Below, one piece after another: positions 57,909-64,000 of a stretch of DNA of 64,000 bases. Position numbers and translations under genes: made by a program. The notes below the pieces were generated by a model, which saw only the letters and a program-made list of their open reading frames with translations, ran no database searches and had not been told where the DNA came from. Every line of letters starts with the position of its first letter. Position 1 is the stretch's first letter. Where the stretch lies: contig NZ_JACHMB010000001.1 of NCBI RefSeq assembly GCF_014204795.1, positions 5,716,501 to 5,780,500 on the forward strand. The letters run 5' to 3'. This stretch comes from Nonomuraea jabiensis (GTDB taxonomy: Bacteria; Actinomycetota; Actinomycetes; Streptosporangiales; Streptosporangiaceae).

Positions 57909-58797
57909 GCGTCACTCCTAAGGGGATCAAGGCGATGGTCACGTTGTCCTGGCCGCCGGAGTCGAGCGCGTGGCGCAGCATCTCGCGGGCCATGTCGAGG
58001 GGGGTTCCGGAGCTGGGGAAGGCGTAGCCGTCCAGATAGCGCCACAGGCCGTCGCTGCAGACGAGCAGCAGGCCCGGCTCCTCCGGGGTGAGGGTGCGTA
58101 CGTGGAGCGGGACGTCGACCGCGTCGGCGCCCAGCCAGCCGGTGATCTCGCCGGTCTCGATCGCGTCGTCCACGGTCAGCATGACGACGGGCCGGTCCGG
58201 CGGGCCCGGCAGCCAGTAGGCCCTGGTGTCGCCGGCCCAGCCGAGCGTGATCCGGCCCGGCTCGACCACGGCGGCGACGTACGTGCAGGCTGGGGCGTCG
58301 TCCACGGACGTGGCGAGCTTGGTGACCGCGCGCCCGGCCAGCGCGAACGCCTCCTCCTGCCCCAGCCCCCTGGCCAGCGCCGCCGAGGCGGTCTCGACGG
58401 CCACCGCGGACGCCTCGTCGGCCCTGGGTGAGCTGCCCACGCCGTCGCAGACCACGGTCACGATCGTGTCGCCGGACGCCAGCAGCGCCACCGCGTCCTC
58501 GTTGCGGCTGCGGCGCAGGCCCTTGTCGGTCACGGCCGCCGCGCCGCCGTCGATCACGGTCTCCGCGTGGTCCCTGCCGGTGGGCTGGCGCAGGCCGCAC
58601 CGCTCGCAGTAGCCCTCGGCGTCCACGGCCGCCGCGCCGCACGACGCGCAGGTGGGCGCGCCCAGGGTGTGCCCGCACGCCTCGCAGTACGTGTCACCCG
58701 CCAGCACGGGCGCCTCGCAGACGGGACAGCTGGCGCTGTTTTGCCGAGCTGCGCTCGGAGTGTTCTGATGGATGTCCTCGCTCCGCTGCGGATCCAT
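57901..58797 (-). CDS. PP2C-family Ser/Thr phosphatase with double zinc ribbon
   Basis: A 298-aa protein. Two zinc ribbons (CPVCEAPVLAGDTYCEACG, CASCGAAAVDAEGYCERCG) precede a complete PP2C domain: KGLRRSRNEDAVAL, VVCDGVGSSPRADEAS, LGWAGDTRAYWL, LLVCSDGLWRYL and GGQDNVTIAL. It should oppose PknG by dephosphorylating its targets. Its start codon overlaps the pknG stop and lies within a 42-bp stem-loop that also encodes residues MDPQRSEDIHQN. Confidence 0.87.
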   Translation of the reverse strand: MDPQRSEDIHQNTPSAARQNSASCPVCEAPVLAGDTYCEACGHTLGAPTCASCGAAAVDAEGYCERCGLRQPTGRDHAETVIDGGAAAVTDKGLRRSRNEDAVALLASGDTIVTVVCDGVGSSPRADEASAVAVETASAALARGLGQEEAFALAGRAVTKLATSVDDAPACTYVAAVVEPGRITLGWAGDTRAYWLPGPPDRPVVMLTVDDAIETGEITGWLGADAVDVPLHVRTLTPEEPGLLLVCSDGLWRYLDGYAFPSSGTPLDMAREMLRHALDSGGQDNVTIALIPLGVTHG

Positions 58798-58803
58798 CAG
58801 AAC
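58762..58803. repeat. 42-bp stem-loop over the pknG stop / PP2C start
   Basis: GTTCTGATGGAT (58762-58773) and ATCCATCAGAAC (58792-58803) are perfect 12-bp inverted arms with an 18-nt CGCTCCGCTGCGG-rich loop. The PP2C ATG (58797) lies in one arm, so on mRNA the start would be paired. Confidence 0.65.
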
Positions 58804-60947
58804 CAGCTCCTCGGTCGTACCGCGTTCGCCTGGTCGATGAGGGCGTGGCGCTCCTGGCGGGACTCGGCCGCGACGGCCAGCCTGCGGAAGATCGACTCCA
58901 GCCGCCTGCGCAGCCCCTGCTCGGTGAACGGCGCCCCGGCCAGTTGCGCGCCCTTCGGCGGAGAGTTGCTCTCGAGCCAGGCCAGCGCCGAGGTGAGCAG
59001 CTCGGCGGTCAGCAGGTCGCGGCGGCGCGGGTCGAGGTCGGCCTGTTTGGCCAGCCGGTCGGCCGAGCCCACCAGGTCGTCCGTGGTGAGCGTGCTCAGG
59101 TCGGCCCCCCGTACGGCCGAGACCGCCAGCGCGACCTGCGCCCGCGCCCGGTAGACCGAGTGGGCGGGCACCTCGTCGAGCACGCTCATCCGGCCCGACC
59201 TGGCCAGCCCGAACACCGCGCTCACGTACGAGTGGTCGGTCCGCCAGACGGCCTCGTACCAGCCGGCGGCGGGCTTGCCCGCGCACTCCAGCGCGAACGC
59301 CAGCGCCAGCTTCGGCGCCAGCTCGCCGGGCAGTGCCGACAGGCACGCGTCGAACATCGCGACGGCCTCCTCAGGCCGCGCCGTGGTCAGGTACAGCACC
59401 CCGCGGTACCAGGTCACCCGCCAGTCGCGGGGCAGCTCGATGTCCAGCTCGTTCAGCGCGACGGGGGCCTCGGACGCGGCCCCCTCGGCCAGCAGCCTGG
59501 CCCGCATCAGCTTCGTCTCGGGCGTCTTCGGCAGCGCGGCGAGCTGGTCCATCAGCTCCTTGCCGTCGCTGCCCAGCAGCCCGGCCAGCGCGCCCGCCGC
59601 CGCGTCGGCAGGATCGACCAGCGGCACCGGCAGCGCCTGCGCGACGGCCACTGGGTCGAGCGGCCCGAACACCACGTCGCTCTCCTCCGCCAGCGCCGTG
59701 CCGACGGCGGTCCGCTCGGGCCCGAACATCGGCGAGGGCGCCGGGTACGGGACGTTGTCCTCGATGGCGCAGACCTCCCGCAGCACCCCGACGAGCTGCT
59801 CCTCCATCTCCTCCGCGCTCTGGAACCTGTCGGCGGGATTGACGGCGGTGGCCTTGCGCAGCAGCCGGGTGAACGACGGGTGCCCGCAGTCCTCGGGCAG
59901 CGGGGTGGCCACGTTGTTCGCGTACGGGGAGAAACCGGGGATCGCCAGCACCGCCAGCGTCCTGGCCACGGTGTAGAGGTCGGCGGTGACGGCGGCGGGG
60001 TGGGCCTCCACCTCGGGGGCGTGGTAGCCGGGCGTGGCCCAGCCCGAGCCGGGCGGCGCGCCGATGGGCAGCACCGCGCCCAGGTCGATGAGCTTGAGCC
60101 GCTTGCCGACCCTGATCACGTTGGCCGGCTTGAGGTCGCAGTAGACCATGCCGTGCTCGTGCAGGTAGGCGAACGCCTGCAGGATCTCCCGGCCGTACAT
60201 GAGGGCCTCGCGCAGCGGCAGCGGGCCCTGGCGGCGCAGCTCGTGCAGCGACTGGCCGCCGACGTACTCCATGACGATGTAGCCGAAGCCGCCTGAGCGC
60301 TGGAAGTTGAGGATCTTGACGATGTTGGGGTGGTCGACGGTGGTGAGGAACTTCCGTTCGGCCTCCGCCGCCGCCAGCGCCTCGGCGTCGTTGGTGTTGA
60401 GCAGGCCCTTGAGCACCACCCACATGCCGTCGAGGTTCTCGTCGGAGGCCAGGTAGATCCAGCCGAGCCCGCCGTGCGCCAGGCAGCCCAGCACGCGGTA
60501 CTGGTCCGCCACCAGGTCGCCCTTGCCCAGCTTGGGGGTGAACGAGAACTGCGTGCGGCAGTGCGGGCAGAACCCGTCCGTCAGCCCCGGCCGGCCCTCC
60601 CTGGACCGCCCGACCTCCTTCCCGCACGCCGGGTTGGCGCAGTACCGCTTGTTCTCGGGCACCACGGGGTCGGCCATCACCGCGGTGGCCGGGTCGCGGT
60701 AGGGCACCGACGGCAGCTCGGCGATCGTGGCCAGCACGCCGGGCCGCGACCTGCCGCTGCTCACCGGAGAGGTGACGGACCGGCTCACCGGCTGCGTCTG
60801 CAGGGGGACCGAGACGGGCCCAGAAATGGGCCCAGAAATGGGCGCAGAAGCGGGCGCCGGCGCCGGGGTGCTCGCCGAGTGGCCGCACAGGTCGCAGTAG
60901 CCGTCCTCGATCGTGCCCGTGCAGCCCGGCTGCGCGCATCGGGTCAT
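58797..60947 (-). CDS. pknG: PknG-type Ser/Thr protein kinase
   Basis: A 716-aa soluble kinase with PknG architecture. N-terminal zinc ribbon (Cys 4, 9, 18, 21), a linker with ISGP repeats, the rubredoxin-like motif (Cys 103, 108, 127, 130), kinase domain with LAHGGLGWIYLA, Lys180 in VVLKGL, YCDLKPANVI (Asp271, Asn276) and LIDLGAV (Asp288), then a TPR-rich C-terminus ending in ANAVRPRSWF. PknG controls glutamate metabolism in response to amino acids through FHA targets. The extra N-terminal zinc ribbon is not part of the mycobacterial form as I know it. Confidence 0.92.
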   Translation of the reverse strand: MTRCAQPGCTGTIEDGYCDLCGHSASTPAPAPASAPISGPISGPVSVPLQTQPVSRSVTSPVSSGRSRPGVLATIAELPSVPYRDPATAVMADPVVPENKRYCANPACGKEVGRSREGRPGLTDGFCPHCRTQFSFTPKLGKGDLVADQYRVLGCLAHGGLGWIYLASDENLDGMWVVLKGLLNTNDAEALAAAEAERKFLTTVDHPNIVKILNFQRSGGFGYIVMEYVGGQSLHELRRQGPLPLREALMYGREILQAFAYLHEHGMVYCDLKPANVIRVGKRLKLIDLGAVLPIGAPPGSGWATPGYHAPEVEAHPAAVTADLYTVARTLAVLAIPGFSPYANNVATPLPEDCGHPSFTRLLRKATAVNPADRFQSAEEMEEQLVGVLREVCAIEDNVPYPAPSPMFGPERTAVGTALAEESDVVFGPLDPVAVAQALPVPLVDPADAAAGALAGLLGSDGKELMDQLAALPKTPETKLMRARLLAEGAASEAPVALNELDIELPRDWRVTWYRGVLYLTTARPEEAVAMFDACLSALPGELAPKLALAFALECAGKPAAGWYEAVWRTDHSYVSAVFGLARSGRMSVLDEVPAHSVYRARAQVALAVSAVRGADLSTLTTDDLVGSADRLAKQADLDPRRRDLLTAELLTSALAWLESNSPPKGAQLAGAPFTEQGLRRRLESIFRRLAVAAESRQERHALIDQANAVRPRSWF

Positions 60948-62128
60948 GGTCTACCTCCGTGGATCGCGCGCTGGTACGTCTCGACGGCCGCCGCCGCCCT
61001 CGTCAGGTCGCAGGGCGCGGTCCACAGCAGCACGCGCGCCCGTTCGAACAGCTCGCCGGCCGCCGGGTCCTCCGCCAGGCCCTTGCGCACCGCCATCACC
61101 TGGCAGGCGCCGAGCCGCCCGCGCAGCTCGTCGCGCCTGCTGACCAGGCCGTAGAGCGCCTTGGCCGTGGTCTGCGACTGCTCGGCCGCCTTGCGGGCCT
61201 CCTCCTCCAGCGCCGCCAGCCGCTTGGCCCGCAGCACCCAGGTGTCGGCCGAGGCGTCGAGCGCGTCCAGCTCGGCGGCCAGGGACTCGGCCCGGCCGCG
61301 CGGCTGCGCCTGCGGCGGCAGGGCGATCTTCACGACGACCGCGCCGTGGGCCAGCCTGGCCTCGCTCTCGGCCGCCCGCACCCGGTCGAGCGCGGCCACG
61401 AGGTCCTCCCGCCGCCTGGCGAACTCGTCTTTTACGGTGAGCGCCAGCTCCAGCTCCGCGCGGGAGCCGGCCAGCAGCCGGGTCAGCCGGTCGAGGTCCG
61501 GCTCGGCGGACGGGCCCAGCGGGTCTTCGAGCACCGAGCCGCGCAGCCGCTTCAGCTCGGCCTCCTGCGCGGTCAGGTCGGCGCCCTCGCCGAGCCGGCG
61601 TTCGAGGTCGCGGATGTGGCGCAGGTCGCTGTCAGCGCCGTCGAGGCGGGGCAGCACGGCGTTCCAGACCGCGTCGATGTCGTTGAGCGTGGAGGTGACC
61701 TCGCGGAAGGCGGCGTCCATCCGGGCCAGGGTCTGGTCCAAGGTCAGCCGCTCGTCCTTCTGGGGGAGCAGCGAGCGCTGCTCGACGGGCTTGGCGGTGG
61801 CCCGCAGCACCACGGACGGGCCCGAGAGCAGCTCCGTCAACTGGCTCAGCTGTTCGGGGGTCAGCCTGGCGCGCGTGGCCCTGATCTGCTCCGCGTCGCG
61901 CAGCACCCCCCGGTACGCGTCGTTCAGGGACCACAGCGTGACCAGCGACTCCTGTGCCGCGGCCCATCTGCGCTGCGTCTCCCCGCGTAAGGAGGCTCCC
62001 TTGAGCACCTGATAGGTGGTGTGGGATTCGAGATCGAGCAGGTCGCCCGAGACGCGGTCGCGTTCGTCGGCTCGAGCGCGCAGTGCGTGCTCGACGCCCT
62101 CCCTGCTCATAGGTGGTCCCAGGCTCAT
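60944..62128 (-). CDS. Coiled-coil protein heading the PknG operon
   Basis: A 394-aa, mostly helical protein. ATG 62128 follows GGGGAG; the downstream ATG at 62110 is possible. Long heptad-like stretches (ERDRVSGDLLDLE, LRHIRDLERRLGEGADL, RRREDLVAALDRVRAAESEARLA) predict coiled coil, with no enzyme motif. The stop overlaps the pknG start (ATGA). As the first gene of a seven-gene overlapping operon it may be a scaffold or a kinase substrate. No family name recognised. Confidence 0.65.
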   Translation of the reverse strand: MSLGPPMSREGVEHALRARADERDRVSGDLLDLESHTTYQVLKGASLRGETQRRWAAAQESLVTLWSLNDAYRGVLRDAEQIRATRARLTPEQLSQLTELLSGPSVVLRATAKPVEQRSLLPQKDERLTLDQTLARMDAAFREVTSTLNDIDAVWNAVLPRLDGADSDLRHIRDLERRLGEGADLTAQEAELKRLRGSVLEDPLGPSAEPDLDRLTRLLAGSRAELELALTVKDEFARRREDLVAALDRVRAAESEARLAHGAVVVKIALPPQAQPRGRAESLAAELDALDASADTWVLRAKRLAALEEEARKAAEQSQTTAKALYGLVSRRDELRGRLGACQVMAVRKGLAEDPAAGELFERARVLLWTAPCDLTRAAAAVETYQRAIHGGRP

Positions 62129-62289
62129 CACGCTCCCCGTGAAGCAGGCCGCCCCCGAACCCTCGCTCCTACCGGCACAACGGGGGGATCGGCCGGTTGG
62201 TTCCAAGAGTAGGGGTGACCCCTGACTTGTCCCTGATTCAACCCTGCATCGCCTGCAATTCGCTTAAAGGATCTTTTACCGTTGCGGGC

Positions 62290-62448
62290 ATGGGACGAAT
62301 TCTGCTGATCATCGCGGCCGTCATCGCCGCACTCGTACTCCTCGGGCCCCTTGTGGGCTTCGCTCTCACGCTGCTCAAGTGGGGACTGATCATCGGTGCC
62401 GTGGCTTTCGGGGTCATGCTCCTGTCGAAGTGGGTCAAGAGGACATAG
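62290..62448 (+). CDS. 52-aa membrane protein
   Basis: MGRILLIIAAVIAALVLLG starts one helix, and a second follows (LLKWGLIIGAVAFGVMLLS) before a basic end KWVKRT. A two-helix hairpin protein of unknown role. It is divergent from the PknG operon, 32 bp before the GH63 gene. Confidence 0.55.
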   Translation: MGRILLIIAAVIAALVLLGPLVGFALTLLKWGLIIGAVAFGVMLLSKWVKRT

Positions 62449-62480
62449 CGTCCTGGCGTTTCCCCAGGCATAGTTGTGTG

Positions 62481-63755
62481 ATGGAGGCGCGGCCCGCGGT
62501 CGACGATGCCGCGCTCGGGCGCGAGGCACTGGCCGTGCTCGAGGCGAACTGGACAGGCACGGGCACCGTGCCCGCGCCAGGTCTCTATCCGCACCAATGG
62601 AGCTGGGACTCCGCGTTCGTCGTCATCGGTCTGGCCAGGCACCGGCCGGACCGGGCCCGCGACGAGCTGCTCAGCCTGCTGCGGGGGCAGTGGGCGACCG
62701 GGATGGTGCCGCACATCGTCTTCCACACGCGGGAGGCGTACTTCCCGGGGCCGTCCGTGTGGCGCTCGCAGGAGCACGAGGCCGCGCCACGCGTGCTCAC
62801 CTCGGGACTCACCTCGCCGCCGCTGCACGCGCTGGCGCTGTGGTGGTTCTACCGGCACACCGGTGACGTCGCGTTCGTCAGGAAGGCGTACCCGGCGCTG
62901 GTGGCCCAGCACGCCTACCTCTCCTCGGCCCGCGATCTCGGCGGCGCGGGCCTGGCGGCGATCGTGCACCCCTGGGAGTCGGGCATGGACGACAGCCCCT
63001 CCTGGGACGAGCCCCTGAACGCGCTGCCCGCGATCAGGTACGGCTACCGCCACGTGGAGCTCGAGCAGCGCCACCCCGACAGCGACCACGACCGCTACGT
63101 CTGGCTGGCCATGCGCTACCGGGACGCCGGATACCGGGCCGAATACCTGCGGGACGAGCATCCGTTCGCGATCGAGGACCCGATGTTCAACGGGATCTGG
63201 CTGGCCTCCTGCCAGGCCCTGGCCGAGCTGGCGCCGCTGGCGGGCGCCGACCCCGTACCCCACGCCGAGCAGGCCGACCGCATCAGGCAGGCCATGCTCG
63301 ACCGCCTGTGGGACGGCTGCTTCTACGCCCGCGACCTGCGGACCGACCGGCTGATCCGGGTCTGCACCGTGGGCGGGTTCGGGCCGCTGCTGGATCCCGG
63401 GCTGCCCAGCGACCACCTGCACACGGCGGTGGAGGTGCTGGAGTCGGCCAGGTTCATGGGGGCCACCGGCTATCCGGTGCCGAGCTGCGAGATCCGGGCG
63501 CCCCAGTTCGACCGTACGCGCTACTGGCGGGGCCCCTCCTGGGTGAACACCAACTGGCTGCTGCGCAGGGCCGCGGCCGTGCACTCGCTCGACCAGCTCG
63601 GCCGCCAGCTTGCCAACGGCACCCTGCGCCTGGTCCGGCAGGCCGGATTCCGGGAGTGCTTCGACCCCTTCGACGGCAGCGGGCGCGGGTGCAGGGACTT
63701 CTCCTGGAGCGCGGCGCTCACCCTCGATCTGCTCGCCGATAACGTGGAGGAATGA
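62481..63755 (+). CDS. GH63-like glucosylglycerate/mannosylglycerate hydrolase
   Basis: A 424-aa (alpha/alpha)6-barrel hydrolase resembling actinobacterial GgH/MgH. Landmarks are GLYPHQWSWDSAFVVIGLAR, VPHIVFHTR, HPWESGMDDSPSWD (with a candidate acidic catalytic residue), GCFYARDL, and YWRGPSWVNTNWLL near the C-terminus. These enzymes release glycerate and hexose from the compatible solutes glucosyl- or mannosylglycerate. In mycobacteria this is linked to recovery from nitrogen limitation, which fits the adjacent amino-acid-sensing PknG operon. The stop overlaps the next ATG. Confidence 0.75.
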   Translation: MEARPAVDDAALGREALAVLEANWTGTGTVPAPGLYPHQWSWDSAFVVIGLARHRPDRARDELLSLLRGQWATGMVPHIVFHTREAYFPGPSVWRSQEHEAAPRVLTSGLTSPPLHALALWWFYRHTGDVAFVRKAYPALVAQHAYLSSARDLGGAGLAAIVHPWESGMDDSPSWDEPLNALPAIRYGYRHVELEQRHPDSDHDRYVWLAMRYRDAGYRAEYLRDEHPFAIEDPMFNGIWLASCQALAELAPLAGADPVPHAEQADRIRQAMLDRLWDGCFYARDLRTDRLIRVCTVGGFGPLLDPGLPSDHLHTAVEVLESARFMGATGYPVPSCEIRAPQFDRTRYWRGPSWVNTNWLLRRAAAVHSLDQLGRQLANGTLRLVRQAGFRECFDPFDGSGRGCRDFSWSAALTLDLLADNVEE

Positions 63756-64000
63756 GCATTTTCCGCCGCCTGCCCGCCGACGTCCGCAAGTCCCTGGCCA
63801 CCGAGCCCGGGGAGCGGGTGCTGACGTTCGCCGCCGGGGCGGTCTCCGGCTATGTGGTGGCCACGGACCTCGCCCTGTACCTGACGGACGGGACGCGGGT
63901 GCCGTACGAGAAGGTCGACAAGGCGTCGTGGGACGACGACGGGGTGCGGATCCTCACCACGGACGGCACGTGGCACGCCGAGCGGATCACCGATCCGCGG
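63752..64000 (+). CDS. Hypothetical protein, 5' part
   Basis: Starts MSIFRRLPADVRKSLATEPG and runs 83 residues to the window edge. The visible part is beta-rich with a repeated strand-turn pattern (GYVVATDLALYLTDGTRVPY, then VRILTTDGTWHAE), suggestive of a small beta-sandwich or PH-like fold as in actinobacterial stress-associated proteins. Coupled to the GH63 gene by ATGA. Incomplete. Confidence 0.6.
   Translation, partial: MSIFRRLPADVRKSLATEPGERVLTFAAGAVSGYVVATDLALYLTDGTRVPYEKVDKASWDDDGVRILTTDGTWHAERITDPR

Noticed and set aside
1..64000. Insertion sequences, prophage genes, tRNA or rRNA genes
   Set aside because: No transposase, integrase, phage structural gene, tRNA cloverleaf or rRNA sequence was recognised on either strand.

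Overview
The window is very GC-rich, with heavy use of GTG starts, dense stop/start overlaps and typical actinobacterial markers: a single-chain GlyRS, an actinobacterial DnaG, an RpoD/HrdB-class sigma factor, a MoxR/DUF58/VWA cluster and a PknG-GlnX-GlnH locus. I infer a chromosomal segment of a filamentous actinomycete, most likely of the Streptosporangiales (Nonomuraea-like). The genus is an inference; no rRNA or other phylogenetic marker was compared.

Layout. (1) 1-832: 3' end of a MoeA-like gene. (2) 866-18595: an oxalate/glyoxylate catabolic island. The left arm holds a ThDP-dependent decarboxylase/lyase, a formyl-CoA:oxalate CoA-transferase (Frc), a fused ADP-forming acyl-CoA synthetase, an Nramp-fold transporter lacking the usual metal motifs, a small membrane protein and a TerC protein. 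The centre holds a GntR/FCD repressor and an OxlT-like MFS carrier on the minus strand. The right arm holds SucCD-like ligase subunits, hydroxypyruvate isomerase, tartronate semialdehyde reductase, a glyoxylate carboligase-like enzyme and an unusual aldehyde dehydrogenase. A shared palindrome (core ATACNGTAT / ACGGTATRCNGT) lies in front of the left arm, gntR, the MFS gene and the right arm, so the island looks like one GntR regulon: oxalate in, activated to oxalyl-CoA, then either decarboxylated or reduced to glyoxylate and condensed to glycerate. (3) 18605-20883: a small membrane protein, an ABM-fold protein, glycyl-tRNA synthetase and its terminator. (4) 21094-26843: small secreted peptide, MoxR, DUF58, VWA, S1C protease, response regulator and histidine kinase, with tightly packed genes. 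(5) 26828-31298: an orphan cytochrome b carrying an in-frame tandem-repeat insertion, divergent from pyruvate phosphate dikinase across an operator-rich promoter. (6) 31398-38132: a minus-strand ABC exporter/hypothetical/XRE operon, divergent from a LAL-type LuxR regulator. (7) 38529-45706: assorted accessory and housekeeping genes. (8) 45788-53743: dgt, a ferredoxin reductase-like flavoprotein, a degenerate M23 lipoprotein, dnaG, a frameshifted gene remnant with an intact neighbour, and a sigma-70 gene. (9) 53808-62128, minus strand: a seven-gene overlapping operon encoding a coiled-coil protein, PknG kinase, PP2C phosphatase, VWA protein, FHA protein, GlnX-like membrane sensor and GlnH-like binding lipoprotein. 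It looks like an expanded version of the mycobacterial amino-acid-sensing PknG pathway. (10) 62290-64000: small membrane protein, glucosylglycerate-hydrolase-like GH63 enzyme, and the start of a hypothetical gene.

The most interesting items are the oxalate island with its palindromic regulon and non-canonical enzymes, the expanded PknG signalling operon, and several short repeat or palindromic elements inserted in frame into coding sequences (cytochrome b loop, SucD tail, PP2C start).
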